A DNA stretch of 64,000 bases from Apodospora peruviana (Eukaryota > Ascomycota > Sordariomycetes > Sordariales > Lasiosphaeriaceae), in NCBI GenBank assembly GCA_033439685.1, contig JAUEDM010000007.1:186001-250000 (forward strand), read 5' to 3'. Made by a program: the position numbers and the translations under genes. Shown here piece after piece: positions 34,840-45,070 of this stretch; the stretch's first letter is position 1, and every line of letters begins with the position of its first letter. The notes under the pieces are model-generated. The model saw only the letters and a list, made by a program, of their open reading frames with translations. It was not told where the DNA came from and ran no database searches.

Positions 34840-35928
34840 TTACGGCTTCACCGCCCCCCGGGCAATGGTATCTCTCAACAACTCCTGCAACCACGTCGGC
34901 CACCCTCTAATCCCAGCAATCACCGTCGCCGACCTCGGAATCACCAACTGCCCACCACTCTTACCCGTAATCTGCTTAACAACCTGATCAGCAATGACAT
35001 CACTCGTCAACAGACGCACACCATTCCTCTCCAATCTTCCAGCAAAATCATCAATGAGCGCAGTCCTCGCAAAATTAGGATGAATAACCGACGTCAACAC
35101 CCCGGGCGCCTTGTACTGGTGCTTGATCTCAGACGCAAGACTCTCATGGAACGCCAAGGCGCCCGCTTTCGTGGCAGAATAATCCGCCGCCGTGGCCAGC
35201 GCCACAAAGGACGCAATGCTCGCCACCGTCACGATATGTCCCTTATTGCGCTGGACCATCCTCGGCAGAAACTGTTGGGTGGTGAACCACAGCGCCATGA
35301 GGTTTACACCCAGGATCCTGCGCAGGAAGGCCTCTTCGGTCTTGAGGATCGGCATCGGTTTGGCCACGCCGGCGTTGTTGACCAAGATGGACGGGTGGCC
35401 GATTTCCCTGCGCACGGCGTCCGCTGCCGCTGCGATGGATTCCGTGGACGTCACGTCGCACCGGTAGAACCGGATTCCTGGGATGCTCTGCATGTCTTTC
35501 GGTAAGTCCTGGACGTCCAGCACCGCCACGCGGACGCCGAGGGCGGCTAGACGCTCGGTGATACCTCTGCCGATACCTGAGGAGCCGCCCGTCACGACGG
35601 CAATTTCGTTTGGCCAGTCCCAGCCGTCGTTGGTTGCGGCGGTCAGACGCCATGAGTTGGATGCGATGCTGTTGAGGGTTGAGTTTGCGCTGCGAATCAC
35701 GCCCAGGCTGAAGAGAGTTTTTAGGACGGTTATTACCGTCGATAGTGAGATGGTTGCCGCGGAAAACTGCTCCGGGAGCTTGTCGGCGACGGAACTGAGG
35801 ACATCGTGAACGGTGTCTGGGTAGTATATTGCGGACAGCAGCAACGGGCCGGAAAGGATAGGCGAGAGAACGATGCGCTTGAGGGAATCAACCCAATCGA
35901 CGGCTGGGGAGTAGAGTATTGAAGCCAT
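34840..35928 (-). CDS. Membrane-anchored short-chain dehydrogenase/reductase
   Basis: A single-exon gene of 362 residues. The NAD(P)-binding motif TGGSSGIG is at 113-120 and NNAG at 184-187. The catalytic Ser lies in VASIAS (about 237-240), and Tyr250 and Lys254 sit in YSATK. An N-terminal extension of about 100 residues has a hydrophobic segment near 18-36, as in retinol-dehydrogenase/17-beta-HSD11-like enzymes that sit on ER or lipid-droplet membranes. The downstream Gly-rich and Pro tail is normal. It probably interconverts an alcohol and a ketone or aldehyde on a lipophilic substrate. The ORF extends further upstream, but the start at 35928 begins the hydrophobic extension and follows a TATA-like element. 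The gene is transcribed away from the Zn2Cys6 regulator. Confidence 0.92.
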   Translation of the reverse strand: MASILYSPAVDWVDSLKRIVLSPILSGPLLLSAIYYPDTVHDVLSSVADKLPEQFSAATISLSTVITVLKTLFSLGVIRSANSTLNSIASNSWRLTAATNDGWDWPNEIAVVTGGSSGIGRGITERLAALGVRVAVLDVQDLPKDMQSIPGIRFYRCDVTSTESIAAAADAVRREIGHPSILVNNAGVAKPMPILKTEEAFLRRILGVNLMALWFTTQQFLPRMVQRNKGHIVTVASIASFVALATAADYSATKAGALAFHESLASEIKHQYKAPGVLTSVIHPNFARTALIDDFAGRLERNGVRLLTSDVIADQVVKQITGKSGGQLVIPRSATVIAGIRGWPTWLQELLRDTIARGAVKP

Positions 35929-36613
35929 TTTGACTTTCAGGAGTGATGTTGACCGGTGAGAATATCTCCAAGAATTAGAACGACAAGTAAACACAAAGAT
36001 GGTATATAAACCGTGAAGTTTTTTGTCGTATCTCGCATGTTGTGATATCGATACATGTACGCGTCCCATTGCATGTATACGCCTTGGCGATAACATCCGA
36101 AACCATACCCGATTTATCATGTCTCCAAACAGCCCCAATTCTCCAAATCCCCCCACAAACAGCTTTCTGAATCTGGATTTGGAACTGCCAGTCACAGATT
36201 CTATATCCCGGTAAATTTGAACCTCGGTTCCACCTCCAAAGGATTTCGCAAGCTAAACTGCAGCGAGTAAAGTCCTCCTAATTAACTGCAACCCTCCGCT
36301 GGTTCAACCCGCATGCTGTCGACGTCACCGCCGTTGCCAGCCCCTCTTGCCGATCCATTGCCCGGATTTCTTTAGCCCCAAATGCAGCTCTCTCTTTTCA
36401 ATGTCAATGTCAATGCTACTCTTGCTGTTTGACCCGCTTTCTCATCCAGCAGCAACTCCACGCCTTTCTGACAGACACCTTTCACTGCTGTGCATGCAAG
36501 ATTGATGATTGATCGAGCGAGGCGTTCCTTATCTCGAAAAAAAGCCAAGAGATATTACACGAGATAATTGATTACCTAGGTAGTGAATCCTTACCAGAGG
36601 TTGTCCGTCTACA
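35929..36613. promoter_or_regulatory. Divergent promoter of dehydrogenase and regulator genes
   Basis: The 685 bp between two divergent starts must contain both promoters. A TATATAAA sequence lies at 36003-36010, about 75 bp from the dehydrogenase start. A CCG-N10-CGG everted pair lies at 36350-36365. CGG half-sites are the usual targets of Zn2Cys6 proteins, so this is a candidate site for the neighbouring regulator; this is inference only. Confidence 0.35.
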
Positions 36614-37720
36614 ATGGTCTTTCCGGGCCGATTCAGCACCGGGTGTCTGCGCTGTCGCCAGCGCAAGGTCAAGGTGAGTAGTGGATCATTCGTTTCTCCA
36701 GTCCATCATGGCCTGACACTCCCCCAAAAAGTGCGACGAGACAAAACCGTCCTGCCGCCGTTGCCACATCTACGGCAAGCCGTGCACAGGATACACGGAC
36801 CAGTTCCACTTCAGACACACCCGGACCAAGTCCACCCCCGCTGCAAAGATCGCCGTCACCGAAGTAAGAGTAGAGGAGTACCAGCCCCCGGCACCGGCTC
36901 CGAAGAGCAAATCTCCGTCACCATCAACATTATGGTCCCCGTCGCCTAACGTACAAGAAGACGACGACGACGTCGTCGTACACCAACGGCGCCAATCATG
37001 GAGCAATAACCAATGTGCCATCGTCCCGCGCGGCCCAGAAGCCTGCTACGACGACGTCTCCCTCTTCTATTTCGTCAGACGCTTCGTCTCGCCCAACCCT
37101 GCCGACGGCTTCCCGGGCCATCTCTCCTTTCTACCGAGTCTATACGACTCATACAGCCATGGCCTGCTCGAGACAGCGACGCTGAGCGTCGCGCAGATGG
37201 CGGCGTACAACAAGTTCGGTGGCGACAAGTTTCGCGTCCAATCGTACCGTAACTACGGCAAGGCGATCCGGCTGCTGCAGGACATTGTCCGGTCGGAAGA
37301 TAAAGTCACCGACGACAAAGTCATCGCGACGATATTGTTGTTGTGCACGTTGAAGGATATCAGCGGTGAGGAGTCGGGGGATCCGAATGAGCATGCCTCC
37401 GGTCTGTTTTATCTCATCGAGAAGAGGGGGCCGGAGCAGATTGCTACTAGCCGAGGGGCGGAGTTGCTCTTTTTGGCTCTTATAAGGCTGGTAAGTACTA
37501 CATACCCCTACCGGGAATACAGGGGGATGGGGCTGATGTTGGTGGATGGTGAACAGCAAATCCACTCCTTCCTCCACGAAGACGACGCCTACGGTGACCC
37601 CGGGGCCATCGCCTCGGTCTGGGGTGTCTTTGATCCCCTCCTCCGCGCCATGACCATGATGTCGAGGACACTTTCTCTCAGGCACAGGTTATTGGCGCAT
37701 TACACGACCACTCCTCAAAC

Positions 37721-37760
<40 letters not shown>

Positions 37761-38623
37761 CCATTCACAAATAACAACAACGTATTGGAACAAGCAATCA
37801 TAATTCAAGGGTGCTTCGAAACCCTAGACGACTTTTATACATGGGACGCCGAAGCAGCCGCCTACTGGGCCTCGACCTTTGACGGGCGCGGCGTGCCCAC
37901 CGCCCTGGGGCAGGTCGCGTCGGGCACAGTAGCACATTATGACGTCGAGACGGCCTGTACGATCATCCTCATCCGCTCGGCAAGACTCATTCTCCTCATG
38001 AGCATGATCGCGTATCATCACAGCACGCCTACATGTATCTTCCCAACCCATTTTTACAACAGTAATGACGACGGAGAGAGGGTGCTAGCGGGATTGGCGG
38101 AATCTATTCCCGTGCTGGAGCAGGACGTGCTTATGACCATCGACGATATCTTGGCGAGTGTCCCCTACGCGCTGGGGGACGTGGATTCAAATACCGGCCT
38201 GCCGGCGCCGGGCGGGTCGACGCTGCCGCATGATGGTGCTGCTGCCATCGTGATTGTTCATTCTATTAGGTTGGTGGCGAGTTGCGCTTACGCGACGGAG
38301 GGGCAGGTAAGTAGGGCGATGGAGGTTTTAGGGAGGCTGAATAGTGGGATTGGGATTCGGGCTGCGGTCAGACTGCAGGATGAGGGGATTGTCAGGACGA
38401 GGTGGGCTCATGAGCAGGAGTTCTTGAGGGGGCTGAGGGCGGGTATGGCTGCCGCCCATCAGGTGAGCCCCAGCCCGAGTGCGAGTAGTTTCGGTGCTGC
38501 CACTGGTCTGGGTCATGGCGTGGATGAGATGGTTATATCTCCGTTGGAGGTGGACATGGATGGGTTTACTGTGTTTTCATCGCCGCCGCCGCCGCCGCTG
38601 GAGGCTCAGCCGCAACAGCAGCA

Positions 38624-38658
<35 letters not shown>

Positions 38659-38738
38659 GTGGGTTGAGTGATGCTGGTCTGGTGTTTGAGCCTGGCCATC
38701 AGCTACCGGTTGTGGATTTTAATTATGTAAATACATAG
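36614..38738 (+). CDS. Zn2Cys6 transcription factor with polyglutamine tracts
   Basis: Exons are 36614-36673, 36732-37490 and 37557-38738, giving 666 residues. The DNA-binding cluster is perfect: cysteines at 11, 14, 21, 28, 31 and 38 (CX2CX6CX6CX2CX6C). The first intron falls exactly before Cys21, a common position. Residues about 110-350 match the fungal-specific regulator middle region of the DUF3468 kind (FYFVRRFVSPNP, HLSFLPSLY). Two glutamine tracts are present: one coded by CAA repeats (37720-37761, about 14 Gln) and one by CAG-type codons (38612-38657, about 16 Gln). The second lies in a Pro/Gln-rich C-terminal region that may activate transcription. As the only regulator in the cluster, divergent from the dehydrogenase, it is a likely pathway-specific activator. 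Confidence 0.9.
37720..37761 (+). repeat. CAA repeat coding polyglutamine
   Basis: About 14 consecutive CAA codons in the regulator gene, likely variable between strains. Confidence 0.85.
38612..38657 (+). repeat. CAG-type repeat coding polyglutamine
   Basis: About 16 glutamine codons, mostly CAG with two CAA, next to a CCG run coding proline, in the C-terminal region of the regulator. Confidence 0.85.
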
Positions 38739-39200
38739 GTACCTTGAATAACATTAATGATAAAAGGTTTAAGTGCAGGAGCTGGCCTTGGGGAACCGAT
38801 AACATGGTTACAGCTGCCGAAGGCTCTCGTTCCAGGCGTGAGCGGATGCAGGGCGGCTGCGGGTGTTGGGCAATTGAATTCAACTAGGTTTGTGTTGGGT
38901 AAAGGAGCGGGTGCTGGCGGGTGTAAGCAACGGTTTGTGTAACGTCGTTGGCAGCTCGTGAGAGAGGCTTGGCGGTGATAGTGGCTGCTGACTGGCAGTA
39001 CTTTATCAATCTCATTCATGTCAAGACATGGATGGTGGTGGGAGTTGCGAGGGACATGCTCATTAATATGAGAACTCTGAGTCAAGGCGAACATAAGAAA
39101 CATGGCTGTGCCCAGATCAAATTTTATCAAGTACCTGGAGAAGCTCAAAGTTTGTCCAACCATCCTCCCCCAACCGCTGTCGTCTCTGAGTTACTCCGAC
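38739..39200. other. Short intergenic region
   Basis: 3' flank of the regulator gene and promoter of the small secreted protein gene. No additional gene is visible. Confidence 0.5.
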
Positions 39201-39659
39201 ATGAAGTCCATAGCCTCGATTTCATGTATCCTCCTCCTCGCCGCCGTCGAAAGTGTGTCGGCCGGCTGCTCTAACGTGCCAATCTTAGGATATAATAAAG
39301 ATGCCGCGCGACGTGACGTTGTGAGGGCGTGCCTGGGCTGGGACTGCGGGAACCAAGGAGCCTTCCAGCATTATTACTACCCGGGACAACCAAAGCATGC
39401 CTGCGTCAACTACGGCGGCGACAACAGGGTTGTGTTTATGGTCCAGAATCTCAACGCCAATGCCGGCTTCGATCTTGCGGACCAGGACTGCATCTATCGT
39501 CTCTTTCAGATGGTTGACTGCATCAGTGGAGGGACTCAGGATGTTGCGGGGTGGAGGTTCGAGTGAGTTGACTCCCATCAGTTAACGAGCACTCCAAAAT
39601 CTATTTACTATTGTGCTGACAGGATTGCTGCCTCTGACCGATTAGGGTTCAACCCCTAA
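39201..39659 (+). CDS. Small secreted protein, six mature cysteines
   Basis: Proposed exons are 39201-39562 and 39623-39659, with a 60-bp GTGAGT...CAG intron, giving 132 residues. Without splicing the protein stops at 39566 with 121 residues. Residues 1-21 are a clear signal peptide (MKSIASISCILLLAAVESVS). The mature part has six cysteines, three of them in ACLGWDCG and PKHAC. A Tyr-rich patch QHYYYPGQP is also present. I do not recognise the family. Size, secretion signal and even cysteine number fit effector-like or antimicrobial-type secreted proteins. It lies inside the oxidative cluster between the regulator and the P450, but no functional link can be claimed. Confidence 0.7.
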
Positions 39660-40533
39660 AAGGCCAATGTTGAACATCACCAGATCATCAATAGACGCCG
39701 TGAAATGGGTCATTGTACATGAGAGTGAAGAGAACGGGGGCGTTTACAGAAGATGCTGAAGTGTGTTAGTCCTCTTCACGAACTTTTCAAGGAGATGAAG
39801 CTATTCCCGTTCTGCTCTGGGTCTAGGTTGCGAGAGTATATGGCATACCGAAAAGGGAAGGGGGGAGACGTCAAACCCTGATGAATGGCATGTGACGATG
39901 AACGCGAGGACCGACAGTACGAATACGAACTCGCGCAGACTGTGCTCTATCTCGTTGTGGCCGTTCCTTGGCTGGTTTCTCGCAGGCTAAGCCGAAAGAG
40001 GATGGAGTTTGCGATCTGCGTGTTATGCGGGGGCGTGATGCCGCACAGTGCAATACAAATTACATTACGCCACTCTTCGCCTCATTGACTCCTCGCAACG
40101 AGTGGGCCTGATATCATTGATGGATGGAAAGCTCTCGACTACCGGGAGGATTCAGGTTGTACCTATGAGTACGGCAAACCTGGTTCGTTTGGTACTGACG
40201 TTAGAGCCGTTGATTGGTGGTCTGTCGAGTTATGACTAGTTTGCGAACTGTACATTATCCCATCGTCATCTCTTTTTACCTTTTGACTTCGCATCACTTC
40301 AACGTCCTCATGGGTTGTTTGGACGCGCGTCTGACTTTGTCCATGTGAAGCATCATTGGCTATCAACACTAAACTCCATGAAATCCCAGTCTCCGGCGGC
40401 AAAGTCCTATCGACGTCCCACTGCCACCTGAGTTTGAACAAGTACATAACGTTCCCACTCATGTTTTATGTTTACTCGTATCTGGAGATAACATCATATC
40501 GATTACACTTATCAGCACTGTCACTGCATCACC
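39660..40533. other. Intergenic region and P450 promoter
   Basis: No coding potential was found. The last few hundred bases should contain the P450 promoter and leader. Confidence 0.45.
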
Positions 40534-42319
40534 ATGACCATCGCAGCGCAGCTCTTCAGCTTCCCCAGCCTCACGCTGTGGGGAGTCGTCGAGTCTCTCG
40601 CGGCCATCAAGCTATTTCCAGACTACTACAGTTCGCAAAGCCACCTCGTAACCGTGGCCGGCATAATCCTCATCAACTATGCCTTCGGTCTCGTCTTCTG
40701 GGCCGTGCTATATCCCCGGTTCTTCAGCCCGTTGCGCCGGATCCCCGGTCCCAAGGTGAGTTCAATCCCTCCCCCATCGAATGGAGTCTGGTTACTAACC
40801 AAGCCCAACTTTGAATAGGCTCTCCTCAGCGCAGCATACAAGTCGCTGATCGTCAAAGAAGGCCCCGCGGGCGACCTCTTTCTCAACATCGCGGCGGAAT
40901 ACCCCGACCAAGAAATGATTGCGCTCGACGCCCTCGGCAAGCAGATCTTCGTCGCGAATCCGCGCTTGTTCGCGGACCTGCTGGTGCACAAATGCTACGA
41001 CTTTGCCAAACCGAAACGCATCGGCAATTTCCTGCGGCGGATCCTGGGTGACGGCCTGATCATCGTCGAAGAAGACCAGCACAAGTTCCTGCGCAAGAAC
41101 ACGATGCCGGCGTTTCATGTCAGACACATCAAGGACTTGTACCCGATGATGTGGACGAAAGCCGGAATCATGACCAAGACCCTGACCAGAGAGATCGACA
41201 ATGCCGCTGCGGCGGACCCGGAATCGAAAGGATCGTCGGTGGTCGAGCTGACGACCTGGGCGAGTAAAGTCACGCTCGACATCATCGGAATCGCGGGGAT
41301 GGGGCGGCAGCTGAATGTTTTGGAGAAAGCGAGCGATCCGATTCAGGAGCTGTACGAGGAGCTGCTTGAACCGGACAGGGAGAAGTTGCTTTTTGCTATG
41401 ATAAGCTTGGCGATCGGGTTCCCGTTTGTGAGGATGTTCCCGTGGAAGATGAACGATCTGTTTATTTACTTGACCAGTTCGCTGAGCAAAGTCTGCCGGG
41501 AGCTGGTCAAGGAGAAGAGAGAGGCTGTTCTTAAAGAAAAGGATGATCATTTTGATATTCTTTCGTTGCTGATCAAGACGAATAACTTTGATGACGAGGT
41601 GCTCAAGGATCAGCTTTTGACCTTTTTGGCTGCTGGGTATGTTACACCACTCACTCTCTGAAGATCAAAAATACTGACAGGTTTGTGTGTTCAGGCATGA
41701 AACAACAGCGTCAGCACTAACATGGGCAGCGTACCTTTTGTCTAAACACCCAGAGATCCAAACCAAGCTCCGCGACGAAGTTACCACCGCTTTAGGAGAA
41801 CCAACCGACTCCACTGATGAGCCACCGGTCGCCGACCTAGCAGGCGTGCTCAAGACCCTTCCCTATCTGAACGGCGTCATCCAAGAAACCCTTCGGTTGT
41901 ACCCAACAGTCCCGCTCACGATGCGCGAAGCCCTCCGCGACACGCAGGTCGGCGACCAGTTCATCCCCAAGGGAACAGAACTGATCGTCTCCATCTGGAT
42001 GATCAACCGGTCGCCGGAGCTCTGGGGTCCCGATCCCGGTGCCTTCCGCCCCGAGAGGTGGATTAATGCCGATGATGGGAAGCCGAACCAACACGGAGGC
42101 GCCGAGAGCAATTATGATTTTATGACGTTCCTTCATGGGCCGAGAAGTTGCATCGGGCAGGATTTTGCGAAAGCTGAGATGAGGTGTTTGCTTGCTTCGC
42201 TGGTGATGGGGTTTACCTGGGACTTGGCGATGGATGAGAGCAAGATTGTGCCGAGGGGGGTTATTACTATCAAGCCGGAGAATGGTATGTATTTGCGGAT
42301 GAGGCCTTTGAGGAGGTAG
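40534..42319 (+). CDS. Cytochrome P450 monooxygenase
   Basis: Exons are 40534-40755, 40819-41636 and 41695-42319, giving 554 residues. It is a membrane-bound heme monooxygenase. An N-terminal hydrophobic anchor (about residues 35-60) is followed by the proline-rich hinge RRIPGPK. The I-helix oxygen-binding motif AAGHETT spans the second splice (345-351). The K-helix ETLR, the PERF-like FRPERW, and the heme-binding loop FLHGPRSCIG with Cys499 as the iron ligand are all in order. All motifs are intact, so the enzyme should be active. The family cannot be named reliably; similarity of layout to CYP4-type fatty-acid or CYP52-like hydroxylases is only a hint. The context suggests it hydroxylates the substrate that the dehydrogenase and monooxygenase then process. 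Confidence 0.95.
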
Positions 42320-42825
42320 AAAGTATCTCTCTAGGTGTGTATATATCTGGATATTTGGGGCTATTTTGGTTTCTCGGGCTACATACTTGTGTTTGGTTAG
42401 TTACCTAGGTAATCTCTAGAATACGTAATGAACTTGCAAGTTAACTCTGTGATTTTACTACATGTATTAGTCTTAACTGACTGGGCCGCTCTTCCCCCAT
42501 GGTCATTACGCCGAGATCTGGATCTGAAACGCCCTTTTGGTAGAGGATGAGACTTGTCCAGGTGTCAGACTCAGAGCACCGTTCATGACCCAAATATGGG
42601 CCTCGGGTACCGTGTTCATATTCTCTCCCAATAGGAGTTATCTTTGCGTATATATCTCCATCTTCACGTCGAAATAATGCCAAATTGTTGTCAGTCTTGA
42701 CACATTTGCTAGTACTTCCGTATATCCTTTATCCTCTCCCTTTCCGCCCCCGTTGACTACGTCGGTAACCAGCGCACCAACCACTCAACACTACAGTACA
42801 TGACAGCAATTACAAGTATTGTCGA
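42320..42825. other. Convergent 3' intergenic region
   Basis: The P450 (+) and the cysteine-rich peptide gene (-) end towards each other here. Nothing else was seen. Confidence 0.5.
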
Positions 42826-43221
42826 CTAGACTACAATGGGAGGACAGTTTCCCCCGGACCCTGCCGGCTGGAAGCAAGTAAACCCGCCACTTCTCCCGCA
42901 GCACCTGCCATAGTCTTCCGCCTTCGTTCTCTCCAAGTCCTCGCAGCGCTTCATCTGCATGTTAGCCACCTCTCTTCTGACCCTATGCGGCTCTATCTGT
43001 AAAAGAGGAAGACTTACGCCGTCCAGGTTGCCACCAACGACTGTACAGCATCGGGCCGTGTCGGGGTCTGGACCCTCGCCGTCGTCATCAGAATTACAGA
43101 CGCAAGCGTATACGCAGGCCTGGCGAGTCACCAGGCCAGCAAGGCCCGAATTCATGTTTGGACTTGGAGTTGCCGACGCTAGGGTGGCGATTGTCAGGAG
43201 GATGGCGGTGATGGGCTTCAT
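42826..43221 (-). CDS. Cysteine-rich small secreted protein, ten cysteines
   Basis: Exons are 43221-43018 and 42954-42826, with a 63-bp intron (GTAAGT, CTAAC, CAG), giving 110 residues. Residues 1-18 are a signal peptide (MKPITAILLTIATLASAT). The mature protein has ten cysteines, including the close pairs RCCTVV and YGRCCG and the start CVYACVC, so five disulfides are likely. The intron lies between two cysteine groups. The protein is small, secreted and disulfide-rich, which is typical of fungal effectors or other apoplastic proteins, but I recognise no described family. A TATAAAAG box about 123 bp upstream suggests regulated expression. The unspliced frame is also open but would insert a basic, non-family stretch, so the spliced form is preferred. 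Confidence 0.8.
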   Translation of the reverse strand: MKPITAILLTIATLASATPSPNMNSGLAGLVTRQACVYACVCNSDDDGEGPDPDTARCCTVVGGNLDGVSLPLLQIEPHRVRREVANMQMKRCEDLERTKAEDYGRCCGRSGGFTCFQPAGSGGNCPPIVV

Positions 43222-43343
43222 TTTGACTGGTGTTGATGTTATTGTTGTTGTTTTCTAGGTATGGCAATGGTAGACTGGTAGAGAATGATGTGTTGATGGC
43301 TGTGAGAAAAGAAAAAGAGATCTGAACAGCGGGATATTGGAGG

Positions 43344-43352
43344 CTTTTATAG
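43344..43352 (-). promoter_or_regulatory. TATA box of the cysteine-rich protein gene
   Basis: CTATAAAAG on the minus strand, 123 bp upstream of the ATG, is a textbook TATA box at a plausible distance. Confidence 0.5.
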
Positions 43353-45031
43353 ACGGCCAGAAGAGTATGGTGAACCCCCTTTCTTGCATCACTATCAGGC
43401 TTCGGACCCAGGGGCTACTAGCAGCATTCTGGGAGACTTTTGGACCGAATACTCCGCTTCTGAGACCTTGCTTTGCGTCAACCACCTCCCTTAATAGCCA
43501 TCTTACCTCCATCTTTCTGAATCAAACAGTCGTGCGTACCAGAGTTCAGTTCTTACCTCCTCCGCCTGTGCCGTTAATGAGGGATTGTATAAGTTCTCCG
43601 CAGGGATCTCGGACAAGGAGCAGCTGACATCATGAACGAGGATATGCGAGCATCATGGGCTAAGCCTTCAAGGAACGATTATAATGGCCGTAATACTCTG
43701 GATATCCATTGGTAGCGTCGGACTTGGTTTGTGTCCAACGCATAAAATCACTTGTTTCGACCCAAGAGCAATCACTTACTTTGAAAACTTCAAGAACCAG
43801 AAAATAAATTACTTTTACGCAATCGAACAAAATTTGACCTTCCTAATAAGAAAATGGAGGATGATTTTCCTGGCGGTGGCGACCTGTCGGTGTCCAGACC
43901 TTGACATCGAGTAAGTAGTGACATTCCTGTGAAGCCACCATACTCACCTTGGTGCTTATGGTATAATAAAGAGATCATTTCAGTTTTCTGCGGTGCTGCC
44001 TGAGCCGATCAATTTTGCATTGGGCGCTTTTCTCCTAACTCACAACAGATCATGTCTCGTTATTATCGACATCAGCCCGAGTCACATTTCCATCTTGGAA
44101 TGATCTCTGCAAATAACGACAAACTGCTTCGGTCTTCCTGTACCCGTTGTTCTACCCCTAATTGTATTGCCCTTGCCCGTCTTTGCTCATGGCAAGGTGC
44201 TCGCCTATCCCACCCTTCGTCCCAGCAAATGTCGCACTTCTAAACAACTACCCGCCACCAGCTTCGGTCACCAGAAGATCTATACAATTCTAGAGAGCTG
44301 CCAGCGTCATACAAAGAGTGCGGACTAAATCTTGAGGAGTAAACAGCCTCCTCGAGTTTACCCTCATTGTCATCGTCCTCCAACGCCACCTGATACCCAT
44401 TCCTTCGCTCCAGCCATTCATGATACGACAGTTGTGATGCTTATTGATCTAAACTGTCTTCAAGTCAACCTCAACCACGGCGGTTTCGAGTTTACACATC
44501 CATACTTGTTGTCCCAGTTTGCCGATGAACCACTGCCGCCGTGCCTGCAAGCGTCACAGTAAGAGCCTGCACCCTCGATACCGCCATTTGTCGCAGAGTT
44601 CGACCGTCTTAGCTCGGTCGCACATGGTTTTAGGCAAACGGGTGCGTGACAGGATAAGTACCTATATATGTCTTCCTGGTCGGGTGGTCGTATTTGGCGA
44701 GACTACTTTGGTTTTGGTAATTTGTGGCATCCTGCTAGGAGATGATGAGCGGGGACTAGGGCGCGCTGCGCAAGTTGAAACTGGGCAGCACGGGCGGGTC
44801 GGTGGTTATCCAACATAAAGGATTTAAAAGCCAAATGTATGCAAGGTAGTTTCTGCCTGGCGTGTTGTATTTAACGAGAGCGTGATAGTCAGCCTTGGAC
44901 TATCTCTAATAACCAACTGGATGAGATGTGTCGGTTATCCAGGTACTTATCATGGACGAGCCGCGCTTGTCATGTGTGTGTGGCCGTAACTAACAGCTCC
45001 GATTCAGGTTGCTGTCCTGGATCTCCTTTTA

Positions 45032-45070
45032 CATTTGTCTGCCCAGGTATCTAGTCGGGCAGACGAAATG
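45032..45070. repeat. Inverted repeat able to form a hairpin
   Basis: The arms CATTTGTCTGCCC (45032-45044) and GGGCAGACGAAATG (45057-45070) are complementary apart from one bulged base, around a 12-base loop. No gene is adjacent. It could be a remnant of a small inverted-repeat element. Confidence 0.5.

Noticed and set aside
38307..38378. GTAAGT...CAG pair inside the Zn2Cys6 regulator
   Set aside because: The intervening sequence reads as a normal helix in frame (MEVLGRLNSGIGIRAAV), so it is kept as coding.
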